NCBI RefSeq assembly: GCF_014596725.1
Contig: NZ_JACVEG010000003.1
Coordinates: 327,884-391,883 of the forward strand
DNA length: 64,000 bases
Direction of reading: 5' to 3'
From: Vibrio sp. Y2-5
GTDB lineage: Bacteria; Pseudomonadota; Gammaproteobacteria; Enterobacterales; Vibrionaceae
Position numbers and translations under genes: made by a program. Each line of letters starts with the position of its first letter. Positions within the stretch are counted from its first letter, which is position 1. The notes beneath the pieces were generated by a model. The model was not told the origin of the DNA. It made no database searches and was given only the letters and a program-made list of their open reading frames with translations. Positions 9,321 through 20,006 of this stretch are shown here, one piece after another.

Positions 9321-11669
9321 TCAGCGGATATCTACGACTCTGCTGGCTTTGCGGTATTGAACCCGATAACCAGACCAACGAGGCAACTCCCAGCGTTTTG
9401 GGTCACCTTTGCGTAAACCACTTTGGTATATGACGCACACCAGTTTTCGTTGTACGTGATATTCAACTTGAAGCTGAATATCACTGAGGATTATTTCGAG
9501 CGGATATAACTCGGCGAACTCTTCTTTTTCCCAGTATGGTATGCCTTCAAACGGGAAATCGTCGCCACTGAACATCTCTAACTCTTCTAGTGAGCAAATA
9601 CCTAGTGCTGTCAATTGTTGTTCAAACCAAGTTTCGAAAGTCAGATCGTCATGTTTTTTCGTATTCTCATCCAAACCTAGTTCAACATAGATTTTCCACA
9701 ATTCAATTTCGGTTGTACGCTGCTTAGCAAATCCAGCAAAACACTCTTCAGCCAAGACGGCTTTTACGATTGATTGAATGGCAAACTTGCCACTGGCTTC
9801 TACGTTTTTAGACTTGATTACGCGACCGGCATAAATAAGCTGTTGCTCAGACATCAGCACACCACTATCAAGGCTAGCTTCGACCTGCGCCCAATGCCCG
9901 AGTTGTAATTCCTCAATCACATCAAAAGAAACAGGCATCATCACTGTGGCTAGAGTCAGTGTCTGCTTCACTCCCCGTCCAGGCAAACTGTGCTGGTCAA
10001 GTACCAATGCAGCTTCTGCGTTATCGGAAAATCGACTGTTTCGACCAATCAGTACTTCCATCTGCCCATTGGCCAGCGCGTCTTTGCGTCTCTCTCTTCG
10101 CACAAATACCAACTCTGGATGAAGTGCAGCAATCGTTTGGGTCAAATCGCTTTGTTGATAACGAGAAGCCACTTCTAGTTGGGGTAACTCGTAGATTTCT
10201 CGCATTTGTTCAGACAATCCTCGAGCTTCTTTTAAGGCTTCAATATCGAGGCTAACCGCCGAAAATTCTCGTCCTCGAACCAGTTGAATTAACAACTGAC
10301 CATCACAACATCGAGGTTCTTCTTGATTGAGTTTTTCTAAAGCATCTTCGTTTGATGAGAGTTTATAGACAGATGCCGGTACAGAAAGCGCGGCAGCGAG
10401 ATCGATCATCGCTTCTTTTAACGCTCTGGTTTCCATACGTGCGACCAAATCGGCATAAAGGGCATCCACCGGAAGTGGAGCTATCTGAACACCATGCTCA
10501 GTAATGTTTCCATTCTCATCAATCGCTTTCATTCCTGTGAGAATATCCGTTGCCTGTGATCGCGTTTTCTCTGGTAACGTTTCTAAAAATTGTAAGTCCG
10601 ATAAACGATGGCCACAGCTCGCGGCTGCTAGCATAGGTTCAACCAGCTCTTCACGTTGTAAAGAAGGGGGCGTTACCGCTTCCAACGCAGCATGTTGCCC
10701 ATAGAGACGAATCGCAATACCATCCATCACTCGCCCTGCCCGACCGCTTCTCTGTTTGGCGCTGGCTTGCGAAATCTGCTTGAGAGTCAGTGTCGTTCGC
10801 CCGTTACGCTGCACATTTCTGCGTTCTAATCCGCTATCGATTACCGCTCCGATATTAGGGATAGTGAGCGACGTTTCAGCGACGTTGGTTGCTAAGACCA
10901 CTTTCTGCTGGGTTTGTGGAGTAAGAGCGACATTACGTTCTCCATCAGAGACAGAAGCGTGCAACGGAGCCACAACAATATTTTCAATATTGCTCAGTAT
11001 TTGCTGACACTGCTGAATCTCTTTGCGTCCGGGAAGAAAAACTAAGATATCTGCGCTGGTTCTTGTTAGCACTTCTATAACTTCTTTTTTTACCCGTTCA
11101 GCAAGGTGACGAGCGTCTGGTAGCTGCCTTGAATCAGAGGCCCTGTATTCGACCGCAACAGCATAAACACGCCCTTCGGCTTTAAGCCGAACCGCACCTA
11201 AGTAATCCGCTAAACGCTCGCCCTCTATCGTCGCAGAGGTAACAATCAATCGGATTCTTTGTTGCTTCTTGAGTAAAGCAACGAGTAGGTCGGTATCCCA
11301 ACGTCTTTCATGAAACTCGTCCACCATGACAATATCAAAGCTCGCCAGTTTGTCTTCCGAAAACCAACGTAACGCTACACCCGGAGTAGCAAAAACCACC
11401 TGTGATTTTTCGCTATAGTGATTTTCCAGTTTTATGGAATAACCAACGCTTTCCCCGACTCGCTCTTTACGCTGTACCGCTAAATATTCCGCCAGAGAGG
11501 TGCAAGCAATTCTACGAGGCTCGATGACAAGTACTCTGCCTTGCTCAGCGGCCCAAATAGGCAAACAAGTCGACTTGCCCGAGCCCGTCTCCGCTTCAAC
11601 AATGACAGGGGATTGGCTAAGCGCGGTTAAAAAGGTGGATTTCAACGGCTGAATAGGAAGTAACGGCAT
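9321..11669 (-). CDS. DExH-box ATP-dependent helicase, HrpB-like
   Basis: The 782-aa protein is read from the ATG at 11669; a TTG four codons earlier is possible. Motifs in order are Walker A AETGSGKST, the DEFH box (MVDEFHERRWDTDLL), SATIEG, the LVFLPG-type motif IV, ATNVAETSLTIP and QRSGRAGR. These place it in the DEAH/HrpA-HrpB RNA helicase superfamily 2 group. The helicase core and HA2-like region resemble HrpB. The C-terminal third, with an acidic LEELEMFSGDDFPF stretch, does not look like the usual HrpB_C domain, so the symbol is withheld. The RNA substrate is unknown. Confidence 0.85.
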   Translation of the reverse strand: MPLLPIQPLKSTFLTALSQSPVIVEAETGSGKSTCLPIWAAEQGRVLVIEPRRIACTSLAEYLAVQRKERVGESVGYSIKLENHYSEKSQVVFATPGVALRWFSEDKLASFDIVMVDEFHERRWDTDLLVALLKKQQRIRLIVTSATIEGERLADYLGAVRLKAEGRVYAVAVEYRASDSRQLPDARHLAERVKKEVIEVLTRTSADILVFLPGRKEIQQCQQILSNIENIVVAPLHASVSDGERNVALTPQTQQKVVLATNVAETSLTIPNIGAVIDSGLERRNVQRNGRTTLTLKQISQASAKQRSGRAGRVMDGIAIRLYGQHAALEAVTPPSLQREELVEPMLAAASCGHRLSDLQFLETLPEKTRSQATDILTGMKAIDENGNITEHGVQIAPLPVDALYADLVARMETRALKEAMIDLAAALSVPASVYKLSSNEDALEKLNQEEPRCCDGQLLIQLVRGREFSAVSLDIEALKEARGLSEQMREIYELPQLEVASRYQQSDLTQTIAALHPELVFVRRERRKDALANGQMEVLIGRNSRFSDNAEAALVLDQHSLPGRGVKQTLTLATVMMPVSFDVIEELQLGHWAQVEASLDSGVLMSEQQLIYAGRVIKSKNVEASGKFAIQSIVKAVLAEECFAGFAKQRTTEIELWKIYVELGLDENTKKHDDLTFETWFEQQLTALGICSLEELEMFSGDDFPFEGIPYWEKEEFAELYPLEIILSDIQLQVEYHVQRKLVCVIYQSGLRKGDPKRWELPRWSGYRVQYRKASRVVDIR

Positions 11670-11888
11670 AATAAATAACAAGATTAAACAAACAATGGAT
11701 GAATGAGCCTACGCGAACATAGATTCTAATCGCGGCTTATCGACAGTATTTCAACTACGATTAACGTCAGTTGCCTTAGAATAATGCAGCATAATGTTCT
11801 GAAGTCTAGGGGTTGTCTATTTACAAGACAGTCACCAAGCCGTTATCATTTTTGTGTCAACCTTTTCACATAAATCCATAGGCCAAAA

Positions 11889-13577
11889 ATGAATAACGAC
11901 AAACGCCCTCTGTATATTTCATATGCTGGGCCTGCTCTATTGAGCACACCTCTACTTAACAAAGGTAGCGGTTTCTCAGCCGAAGAACGTGCACAGTTCA
12001 ATCTTGAAGGGCTACTGCCTGAAACAACCGAAACAATACAGGAACAAGTGGTTCGTGCCTACCAGCAATATTGTAGCTTTGACAACGATATGGATAAGCA
12101 CATCTATCTGCGCAACATTCAAGACACAAACGAAACGCTCTTCTACCGCTTAGTGCAAAACCACATTTCAGAGATGATGCCAATCATCTACACGCCGACC
12201 GTTGGCGCTGCATGTGAAAACTTTTCTAACATCTACCGTCGTGGTCGTGGCCTATTCATTTCATATTCTAACCGCGATCGTATTGATGACCTGCTTAACA
12301 ACGCAGCAAACCACAACGTTAAAGTCATCGTTGTTACTGATGGTGAACGTATCCTAGGTTTGGGTGACCAAGGCATCGGTGGTATGGGTATCCCAATTGG
12401 TAAGTTATCTCTGTACACCGCATGTGGTGGTATCAGCCCTGCTTATACCTTGCCAATCGTGCTTGATGTCGGCACAAACAACCCGCAACGTTTAGCAGAC
12501 CCTATGTACATGGGCTGGCGTCATCCTCGTATCACCGGCGCGGAATATAATCAATTCGTAGACGAGTTCATTCAAGCCGTGCAACACCGTTGGCCAGATG
12601 CGCTTATTCAATTTGAAGATTTTGCACAGAAAAACGCGATGCCTCTGCTTGAGCGCTACAAAGATCGTATCTGCTGCTTCAATGATGATATTCAAGGTAC
12701 TGCAGCTATTACTGTTGGTTCACTACTGGCAGCTTGTAAAGCCGCTGGCACACAACTGAGTGAGCAACGCATCACTTTCCTTGGCGCAGGCTCTGCTGGC
12801 TGCGGTATCGCGGAAGCGATCATTGCTCAAATGGTTTCTGAAGGTATTTCCGATCAGCAAGCACGTTCACAAGTTTATATGGTTGACCGTTGGGGCCTAC
12901 TGGAAGAAGGTATGCCGAATCTGCTGGACTTCCAACAACGACTTGTACAGAAAAAAGCGAACACCAAAGACTGGGTTTCTGAAAACAACGGTTATTCATT
13001 ACTTGAAGTGGTTCGCAATGCTAAACCAACGGTTCTTATCGGTGTTTCTGGCGCTCCTGGCTTGTTCAGTGAAGAAGTGATCAAAGAGATGCATCTGCAC
13101 TGTCCTCGTCCGATTGTATTCCCGCTTTCGAACCCGACAAGCCGTGTAGAAGCAACGCCAAATGACATTATTCGTTGGACAGACGGCGAAGCATTAGTCG
13201 CAACAGGCAGCCCGTTCGAGCCAGTGGTTCATGAAGGTAAAACTTACCCAATCGCCCAATGTAACAACAGTTATATCTTCCCGGGCATTGGCCTTGGTGT
13301 GCTTGCTGTTGGCGCAAAACGTGTAACAGATGCGATGCTGATGGAATCAAGCCGTGCGCTAGCAACTTGTTCACCATTAGCAATTAATGGTCACGGTCCA
13401 TTATTACCACCTTTGGAAGCCATCCACTCTGTATCGAAGAAAATTGCCTTTGCTGTGGCGAAGAAAGCCATTGAACAAGGTGTTGCACTAGAGATTACAG
13501 ATGAAGCACTAGAACTGGCTATCGAAAACCATTTCTGGCAACCAACGTACCGCCGCTACAAACGCACAGCGTTCTAA
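11889..13577 (+). CDS. maeA: NAD-dependent malic enzyme
   Basis: The 562-aa enzyme oxidatively decarboxylates malate to pyruvate. Family landmarks are [14 protein letters not shown], the catalytic region [15 protein letters not shown], the metal-binding [17 protein letters not shown] and the Rossmann [13 protein letters not shown]. It also has the conserved [15 protein letters not shown] and [15 protein letters not shown] ([10 protein letters not shown]) segments. Length equals the E. coli MaeA/SfcA class (565 aa), not the larger MaeB fusion. It is monocistronic with a strong terminator at 13591-13623. Confidence 0.95.
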   Translation: MNNDKRPLYISYAGPALLSTPLLNKGSGFSAEERAQFNLEGLLPETTETIQEQVVRAYQQYCSFDNDMDKHIYLRNIQDTNETLFYRLVQNHISEMMPIIYTPTVGAACENFSNIYRRGRGLFISYSNRDRIDDLLNNAANHNVKVIVVTDGERILGLGDQGIGGMGIPIGKLSLYTACGGISPAYTLPIVLDVGTNNPQRLADPMYMGWRHPRITGAEYNQFVDEFIQAVQHRWPDALIQFEDFAQKNAMPLLERYKDRICCFNDDIQGTAAITVGSLLAACKAAGTQLSEQRITFLGAGSAGCGIAEAIIAQMVSEGISDQQARSQVYMVDRWGLLEEGMPNLLDFQQRLVQKKANTKDWVSENNGYSLLEVVRNAKPTVLIGVSGAPGLFSEEVIKEMHLHCPRPIVFPLSNPTSRVEATPNDIIRWTDGEALVATGSPFEPVVHEGKTYPIAQCNNSYIFPGIGLGVLAVGAKRVTDAMLMESSRALATCSPLAINGHGPLLPPLEAIHSVSKKIAFAVAKKAIEQGVALEITDEALELAIENHFWQPTYRRYKRTAF

Positions 13578-13590
13578 TTCGATAGACCTA

Positions 13591-13623
13591 AGCCCCCACA
13601 AACCAAATGCGGGGGCTTTTTAT
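13591..13623 (+). terminator. Terminator of maeA
   Basis: AGCCCCC and GGGGGCT flank a 13-nt loop and are followed by a T-rich run (TTTTTATAT), 13 nt after the stop codon. Confidence 0.92.
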
Positions 13624-13672
13624 ATAGCACAACCATTCACCCAATAAATAATCTTCTGTTTGGTAAATACCT

Positions 13673-13996
13673 ATGTTAAGTTTCTTTGCTCCTGCCGGAC
13701 ATTACATTGCCCCGTATCTGAGTGACATTTCCGTTGCCTTAATCGCCTGCTTGCTGGTGATGCTGGGTGGAGAGATTAATGCTTTATTACGCCGTATCAT
13801 GCGTAATCAGCACTTTATTTTTAGAACTGTCGCCTTTATCTTAGTCAATGCGTTTGGTTACGGATTAATCATTATCAAAGCTAGCCCTTACTTAACTCGG
13901 ACACTCGCAAACTTAGAACAGGGCATGATGTTTTGTTTAGTCACTGGCAGTTTTGTTGTAATTGGATTATGGGCTCAAAAACATCGTCACATCTAA
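13673..13996 (+). CDS. DUF3392-type inner membrane protein
   Basis: The 107-aa protein has three predicted membrane helices: about residues 19-37, 49-68 and 85-101. A cytoplasmic RRIMRN loop lies after the first. Composition and layout fit the DUF3392 family of small gammaproteobacterial membrane proteins; function is unknown. It precedes sanA by 17 bp, so the two are probably co-transcribed. Confidence 0.75.
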   Translation: MLSFFAPAGHYIAPYLSDISVALIACLLVMLGGEINALLRRIMRNQHFIFRTVAFILVNAFGYGLIIIKASPYLTRTLANLEQGMMFCLVTGSFVVIGLWAQKHRHI

Positions 13997-14013
13997 AATC
14001 GAATTCGCTCAGT

Positions 14014-14817
14014 ATGCGTATGCTTAAATGCAAAAGCTGTAAGTTTAAAAACATGCCTTGGCTTAAGCGTGGTTTGCGACTTCTCTCCATATTCGTGATC
14101 CTAAGTGCACTCTCCATATATGGAATCGATCGCTGGGTAAGCTGGAGAAGTGAAGACCATATCATTAGCGATATCACACAGGTTCCTGAATTTCAGGTAG
14201 CTGTGGTTTTGGGTACCAGTAAGTATCTGGGCAAAACACTTAACGAATACTATTCACATCGCATCAATGCGGCCATCTCACTTTATGACCTAGGTAAAGT
14301 GCATCGTTTCTTACTCAGTGGCGACAATGCCCACCGTTCCTACAATGAACCTTGGACGATGAAGCGAGATCTGCTGAAAGCAGGCATTCCAGACGCCAGT
14401 ATATTTTTGGATTACGCGGGGTTTAGAACTTTAGATTCCATCATTCGCGCAAAACGCATTTTTGACACCGATAACTTCTTAATCATCACACAACGTTTTC
14501 ACTGTGAGCGTGCGTTGTTTATTGCACAGTATCACGACATTAATGCCACCTGCCTAGCGGTTTCAGACCCAGTTAATCATTCCGGGCTTAAGATCCGAAC
14601 TAGAGAAGTTTTTGCACGCACAAAAGCGTTTTTCGATCTCTACATTTTTAATACTCAACCTAAGTTCTTAGGTCCTAAAGAGCCAATTGTTATAGAGTCA
14701 GAACCTAACTCCGAGTTAGAAGCTACGATTGATTCGGAGCAATCCACAGACTCAACACCACAAACTCAAACAGTTGAAGAAATGGCAGAACAACCGCCAC
14801 AGGACGACTCGCAATAG
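14014..14817 (+). CDS. sanA: SanA-like DUF218 envelope protein
   Basis: From the ATG at 14014 this is 267 aa; ATGs at 14020 and 14053 are also possible, and the last best matches the E. coli start. After one N-terminal membrane helix comes the DUF218 domain with VAVVLGTSKY, LLSGDNAHRSYNEP, LDYAGFRTLDSI and IITQRFHCERALFIA. These match E. coli SanA closely. SanA is an inner membrane protein needed for the envelope barrier to vancomycin at high temperature. The last 50 residues are an acidic Ser/Thr/Gln-rich tail not seen in E. coli SanA. Confidence 0.88.
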   Translation: MRMLKCKSCKFKNMPWLKRGLRLLSIFVILSALSIYGIDRWVSWRSEDHIISDITQVPEFQVAVVLGTSKYLGKTLNEYYSHRINAAISLYDLGKVHRFLLSGDNAHRSYNEPWTMKRDLLKAGIPDASIFLDYAGFRTLDSIIRAKRIFDTDNFLIITQRFHCERALFIAQYHDINATCLAVSDPVNHSGLKIRTREVFARTKAFFDLYIFNTQPKFLGPKEPIVIESEPNSELEATIDSEQSTDSTPQTQTVEEMAEQPPQDDSQ

Positions 14818-14839
14818 CTTTTAGCTGACAATTCTTGGT

Positions 14840-14881
14840 TTTTTGCCACCATTATTTATTGTTGCCACCATTTTTTGTTAC
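14840..14881. repeat. Short direct repeat upstream of the DUF2797 gene
   Basis: The word TTGCCACCATT occurs twice within about 30 bp, each followed by a T-rich run, in the 98-bp gap before the DUF2797 gene. It may be an operator or simple duplication; no function can be assigned. Confidence 0.4.
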
Positions 14882-14915
14882 AGTTGGCGCAAACTAATAA
14901 AACACGAGTATTGTC

Positions 14916-15743
14916 ATGTCAGTCATCGCATCGGGCGTATTAAACAAAATGCGCGCTCAACTGGGCGAAAATGTCCATTATCAATTGCCTGTCGGCGAAG
15001 GTTTTGTCGACCTGAATCCGTTCATCAATAAACCCATCACGTTAAAGCACACTGGCAATATTTTCTGTTGTTCATGCGGTAAGAAAACCAAGAAAAGTTA
15101 TTCGCAGGGTCATTGCTATGTGTGTATGACTAAGCTGGCGAGCTGCGACATGTGTATTATGAAGCCGGAAACTTGCCACTTTGAGCAAGGCACTTGCCGT
15201 GAACCAGATTGGGCACAAGATAACTGTATGGTTGATCATTATGTTTACCTATCAAACACGTCAAGTTTGAAGGTGGGCATCACGCGTCATACTCAAATTC
15301 CAACCCGCTGGATAGATCAAGGAGCGACTCAAGGCCTGCCTATCTATAAGGTTAAAACACGCCATATCTCTGGTTTGATTGAAGTTGAACTGGCTAAACA
15401 CATCGCCGACAAAACAAACTGGCGTACATTGTTAAAAGGGAATGGTGACCCGCTACCTTTAGAGGAACAGTTCTCTAAACTACGTCCTCTGGTCGAAGAG
15501 AAGATTGCCGAGATTAAACAACGTTTCGGTGACGATGCCGTTGAAGAGGTCAATGCTCAAATCACCGAGATTCAATACCCTGTTGAAGTATTTCCAACTA
15601 AGATCGCCTCGCATAACTTTGATAAAGAACCAGTTGTTAGCGGCGTACTGCAAGGTATAAAAGGCCAATACCTCATTTTGGATACAGGTGTTATCAACAT
15701 TCGCAAGTTCACCTCTTATGAAGTCGAAGTAAGTGCAGAATAA
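14916..15743 (+). CDS. DUF2797 cysteine-rich protein with GIY-YIG-like core
   Basis: The 275-aa protein has a cysteine cluster (CCSCGKK, CYVCMTK, CDMCIMK, about residues 50-90) likely to bind zinc. This is followed by a YVYLSNTSSLKVGITR segment resembling the GIY-YIG fold, then TRWIDQGA. These features define the DUF2797 family, which is conserved in Vibrio and some archaea. A nucleic-acid-related role is plausible from the fold but untested. It is monocistronic with a terminator at 15765-15790. Confidence 0.85.
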   Translation: MSVIASGVLNKMRAQLGENVHYQLPVGEGFVDLNPFINKPITLKHTGNIFCCSCGKKTKKSYSQGHCYVCMTKLASCDMCIMKPETCHFEQGTCREPDWAQDNCMVDHYVYLSNTSSLKVGITRHTQIPTRWIDQGATQGLPIYKVKTRHISGLIEVELAKHIADKTNWRTLLKGNGDPLPLEEQFSKLRPLVEEKIAEIKQRFGDDAVEEVNAQITEIQYPVEVFPTKIASHNFDKEPVVSGVLQGIKGQYLILDTGVINIRKFTSYEVEVSAE

Positions 15744-15764
15744 GCTCTATTTATAAAGAAGAAA

Positions 15765-15794
15765 GGCTCGGTATATTACCGAGCCCTTCGTTTT
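15765..15794. terminator. Bidirectional terminator
   Basis: GGCTCGGTA-TAT-TACCGAGCC is a perfect 9-bp stem lying between the DUF2797 gene and the convergent aminotransferase gene. T-rich sequence lies on the plus-strand side and A-rich sequence on the other, so it can serve both. Confidence 0.85.
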
Positions 15795-15815
15795 AAAACT
15801 TTGTTATTTCAGAAC

Positions 15816-17057
15816 CTAAAAGCTAGAAAGCACTTTAAACAGCTCGTCTATTTCACTTTTAGTGTTGTAGTGCATAAAGCCTATACGAATCACACCACCA
15901 TTTTGTTCCAACCCAAGCTGACGAACCAATCCCAGAGCATAGAAGTGTCCGTTCCAGACACAGATGTTGTGCTCACCTAAGGTTTTTGCGACAAATTCCG
16001 GCGGGAAATGATTGATTCGAATAGCAAATGTTGGGGTACGTTTCTCACTATCAGAATACGGTAAACCATAAAGTGTCACGCCATTAAGTTGGCTTAACTT
16101 TTCTAGAAAGTAAGCACTTAATTGTTGTTCATGGTGATTATACTGCTCAAAGCTCGTAGCTAACCTTTGGCGCAAACTGTCTTCAGGATTTCCCCATTGG
16201 GCGAGATATTCAATCGCCGCAATCACACCTGCTAAACCTTCAAAGCTTTGCGTGCCCGTTTCATAACGACCCGGACCAATATTGGTTGCAGGTTCAACCT
16301 TATAAGGCTTCAACGCATGCAACCAGTGAGGCGCAACATAAGCAATACCCACATGTGGGCCGAAGAATTTATAGGCAGAACACGCAAGAAAATCACAGCC
16401 CAACTGCTGGACATCAATCAGGTGGTGCGGCGCATAATGAACAGCATCAACATAGACGATAGCACCAAAGCGGTGCGCTTCATCGACAATTCGTTTCACA
16501 TCAACAATTGATCCAGTGGTATTCGAAGCGTAAGTCACCGCCACCAATTTGGTTTTATGGTTAATTAAAGACAGCAAATGTTCGGTATCCAAAGTGCAAT
16601 CTCTTGTATCCACTTGTGCCTGATGAACAACAACACCTTTGTCCTGTGCTGCTTGTTGCCAGCTTGAAACATTTGAGTAATGGTCAAGGGCTGTCACTAT
16701 GATTTCATCCCCCTCATTCCACTCACGGCTGATAGCTCGGCTAAGCTGAAAGGTCAGTGACGTCATATTTGCACCAAAAACAATGTTGCCTGATGACTCT
16801 GCATTTAAAAGCGCCTGAGCATGTTCGCGAGCTTGTTGCATCAAGTCGGTGGTAATTCGGCTCGAAAAATAGTGCCCACCCAAATTGGAGTTGTAGTGAC
16901 CAAGGTAGTGCGACATCTTTTCAATCACAGAATGTGGCACCTGAGAACCACCCGGCCCATCAAAGAAAATGACAGGCTTGTCGTTATGCATTTGAGAGAG
17001 AGCAGAAAACTGCCCTCTCACTGCTTCTAAACTGAATGCATTAAGATTGGAGGGCAT
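15816..17057 (-). CDS. Class V aminotransferase, cysteine desulfurase-like (VC1184 subfamily)
   Basis: The 413-aa PLP enzyme has the fold-type I class V pattern. Visible motifs are FFDGPGGSQVP, IVFGANMTSLTF, VTYASNTTGSIVD, VDAVHYAPHHLIDV and the PLP lysine in SAYKFFGPH. It corresponds to the cysteine desulfurase-like subfamily named after V. cholerae VC1184. True SufS/CsdA activity is not established for this group. Its start overlaps the stop of the dioxygenase gene by 17 bp, so the two are translationally coupled and probably act on a common amino-acid substrate. Confidence 0.85.
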   Translation of the reverse strand: MPSNLNAFSLEAVRGQFSALSQMHNDKPVIFFDGPGGSQVPHSVIEKMSHYLGHYNSNLGGHYFSSRITTDLMQQAREHAQALLNAESSGNIVFGANMTSLTFQLSRAISREWNEGDEIIVTALDHYSNVSSWQQAAQDKGVVVHQAQVDTRDCTLDTEHLLSLINHKTKLVAVTYASNTTGSIVDVKRIVDEAHRFGAIVYVDAVHYAPHHLIDVQQLGCDFLACSAYKFFGPHVGIAYVAPHWLHALKPYKVEPATNIGPGRYETGTQSFEGLAGVIAAIEYLAQWGNPEDSLRQRLATSFEQYNHHEQQLSAYFLEKLSQLNGVTLYGLPYSDSEKRTPTFAIRINHFPPEFVAKTLGEHNICVWNGHFYALGLVRQLGLEQNGGVIRIGFMHYNTKSEIDELFKVLSSF

Positions 17058-17697
17058 TCTTTGCTCCTTTCGCGGTTAATACGAATACGTCCATATGCCC
17101 TTCTTCACCATGTTCGACTGAACGAATCGGACGAGCGTTATGCCAAAGTATGTTGTCTGCCAGCATGGCAACTTCACCGTTATCTAACACTTTGCGGAAA
17201 AACGGCGCGTCATGGCAGTCTTGGTACAGCATGATCTCCCCGCCCACGATATTGTGTCGGTCGATACCAATAATGGCGATATGGTCAAAGCCATCTTGAT
17301 GAACCCCTTCAGGTGCGACTTGAGTTTCATCGTAAATAGCCGCTATACGCATCTGGTGAATTTCAATTTCATGACCGTCTGGCAATTCATTGCTGGTTAC
17401 AAACAGCTCGCACATTTCTCTCATGCCTTCGCTTTTCAAAATCGCGGGTAAGATCGGTTCAAAGTGACGTACGACATTACCTTGGAAATGATTAATCTCG
17501 TCAGACTGCATAAAATCGTGTTTCTTTGTAGCAACAACTTCGCCTCCAATGAAACGAACCACAGAGTAACGACGTAGTCGATACTGTCCGTCAGCATGTT
17601 CAGTGCGTGGCAAGTTGACAAAGGATGGCGCAAGCTGAGATAAAGCGTTTTGACTCAATTGAGTGATATGTAGGGTATTTAAGTGTGAGTGCAACAT
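17041..17697 (-). CDS. 2OG-Fe(II) dioxygenase family protein (PF10014-like)
   Basis: From the ATG at 17697 (AAGGAG six to seven bases upstream) the product is 218 aa. The facial triad is visible: His133 and Asp135 in the HQDGFDH motif and His186 in LWHNARPIR, whose arginines suit 2-oxoglutarate binding. The family includes bacterial free amino acid hydroxylases such as the isoleucine dioxygenase of Bacillus thuringiensis. I infer hydroxylation of an amino acid or derivative. It is co-transcribed with the overlapping class V PLP enzyme. Confidence 0.82.
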   Translation of the reverse strand: MLHSHLNTLHITQLSQNALSQLAPSFVNLPRTEHADGQYRLRRYSVVRFIGGEVVATKKHDFMQSDEINHFQGNVVRHFEPILPAILKSEGMREMCELFVTSNELPDGHEIEIHQMRIAAIYDETQVAPEGVHQDGFDHIAIIGIDRHNIVGGEIMLYQDCHDAPFFRKVLDNGEVAMLADNILWHNARPIRSVEHGEEGHMDVFVLTAKGAKNALQS

Positions 17698-18135
17698 CAT
17701 CGACTCCTTAATGAATACACTTTTGTTATTATTATATTTAACAATTGTTTTACATTTATAGTACGCATTAATTTGGCTAATTCCAGTTTTTACGGCAATA
17801 AAACCCGCATATTTAAACAAAAAAGAATAAAACACCATTAAAATCGGAATTATGGTTCATTACTTCAATCCACAACCTTTAGATAGGTTAAATTTGAACG
17901 CTTTACCTTAAACTCACCTAACATACTCATTTAAATATATTATTCTTCATTTCCAGAGACGAATTCGCTTAACTTTACTTATTTAAAGGGTGAAGAATTT
18001 TTCGCTATGCAACAGGTCAAACGAAGAGACGAAAGCCTAAAGCAAAAGCTCTAGACTCAAGTCATTATGAAGTCATTTAATATCAGGCGTGATACGCGAA
18101 CAACGCCGAAGAAATTCCCGCCCTTTCTCTTCAAA
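17698..18135. promoter_or_regulatory. Leader region of the dioxygenase operon
   Basis: This 438-bp region on the minus strand separates the ACT-domain gene from the dioxygenase gene. It is AT-rich and contains the AAGGAG ribosome binding site at its left end. No gene, clear hairpin terminator or repeat was recognised. Confidence 0.4.
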
Positions 18136-18525
18136 CTACCAATTTGATAGAAGCGTTAATGCCGTTTCGGCATGACAGGATTGAACAAAGATATGGTCGT
18201 GATAAAAAGCGGCAATCACATTCGCGCTAATACCATGAGAAGCTAATTTGGTAGACACGGCAGCCGTTAAACCCACAGCATCGAGGCTGGAATGCACCGT
18301 TAATGTGATTTGTCGGTATGTGTTTTCAAACTCGATGTGATTCTCCAAAGCCGTCTGTTTACGTATCACCAAACTTAAGCCTTCTTCTTCACAGAAAGTC
18401 GCAACGGGCTGCCAGTGCAGATACTCATCCACCCTGCCAGTTAGTGTGCAAAACACAAATTCCTCTTCAACTAAATGCGGCTGCATTGAACTAAGTAGTT
18501 GTTGTAAGTCTGTTATTCCTGCCAT
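18136..18525 (-). CDS. ACT domain-containing protein
   Basis: The ATG at 18525 is chosen for the GGAG seven bases upstream; the product is 129 aa. Residues about 1-60 form an ACT-like N-terminal module with FCTLTGR. The second half, with LTVHSSLDAVGLTAAVSTKLASHGIS (split here as LTVHSSLDAVGL and AAVSTKLASHGIS) and NVIAAFYHDHIFV, is a typical ligand-binding ACT fold. Such stand-alone double-ACT proteins are thought to sense amino acids; the ligand is unknown. It is transcribed away from trxB. Confidence 0.8.
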   Translation of the reverse strand: MAGITDLQQLLSSMQPHLVEEEFVFCTLTGRVDEYLHWQPVATFCEEEGLSLVIRKQTALENHIEFENTYRQITLTVHSSLDAVGLTAAVSTKLASHGISANVIAAFYHDHIFVQSCHAETALTLLSNW

Positions 18526-18680
18526 TTTTGCTCCATTCTCAAGCTGATGGCTCAAATCCCTTTTAAAAACAAGGAATTCAACCCTATTTATAATTCTAAA
18601 CTATAACCATTTATTCGGCTGTTTCTCCTTTTATTCCTAGTAAATTATCCCTACAATCGAGTTAACTTTTCGATCATTAA

Positions 18681-19655
<975 letters not shown>

Positions 19656-19689
19656 ACAAACAATTAATTTGCTTCAATTGTCATAACGT

Positions 19690-19816
19690 TATGCACGAAC
19701 TAGTTGAGATTGCAGGTAGGCGGCAAGCGATTGAGGCCCCATGAGCATAGATAACTATGTGATTGGGGCGAAAGAGCGCAGTCAACACCGCTGCAATTTC
19801 AAATAGGATGTGCATA
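19690..19816. repeat. ERIC element (127 bp)
   Basis: TATGCAC/GTGCATA ends bound a 127-bp element with TTGCAGGTAGGCGGCAAGCG, the GCATAGATAACTATGTGAT central stem, GATTGGGGCG and CAACACCGCTGCAA. It aligns along its length with the copy at 819-946. Confidence 0.9.
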
Positions 19817-19820
19817 TCTT

Positions 19821-19854
19821 AAACCCAGCGGTATATCCGCTGGGTTTTCTTTTG
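19821..19854 (+). terminator. Terminator after trxB
   Basis: ACCCAGCGG-TATAT-CCGCTGGGT followed by TTTCTTTT lies just after the ERIC copy, so the trxB transcript likely reads through the ERIC element before stopping. Confidence 0.88.
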
Positions 19855-19881
19855 TATACTACTCAGCCTCAACAAAGCCCC

Positions 19882-20000
19882 CAACTTATTGACGTAACAG
19901 CTCGGCGGCAAGTGAATAGACTCCATTTATCACCAGCCAATAGGTGATCGGAGCCACTGAACACAGGCAGAACCGATGTCACTCCATCAAGGAAGGGGAT
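19882..20000. repeat. Diverged ERIC-like repeat before cydD
   Basis: It contains CGGCGGCAAGTGAATAGACTCC, split here as CGGCGGCAAGTG and AATAGACTCC, then an imperfect central hairpin CACC-agccaata-GGTG. A right arm ends in CATCAAGGAAGGG. Layout and several words resemble ERIC but many positions differ, so it may be a decayed ERIC or another vibrio repeat. Confidence 0.45.
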
Positions 20001-20006
20001 TACATA

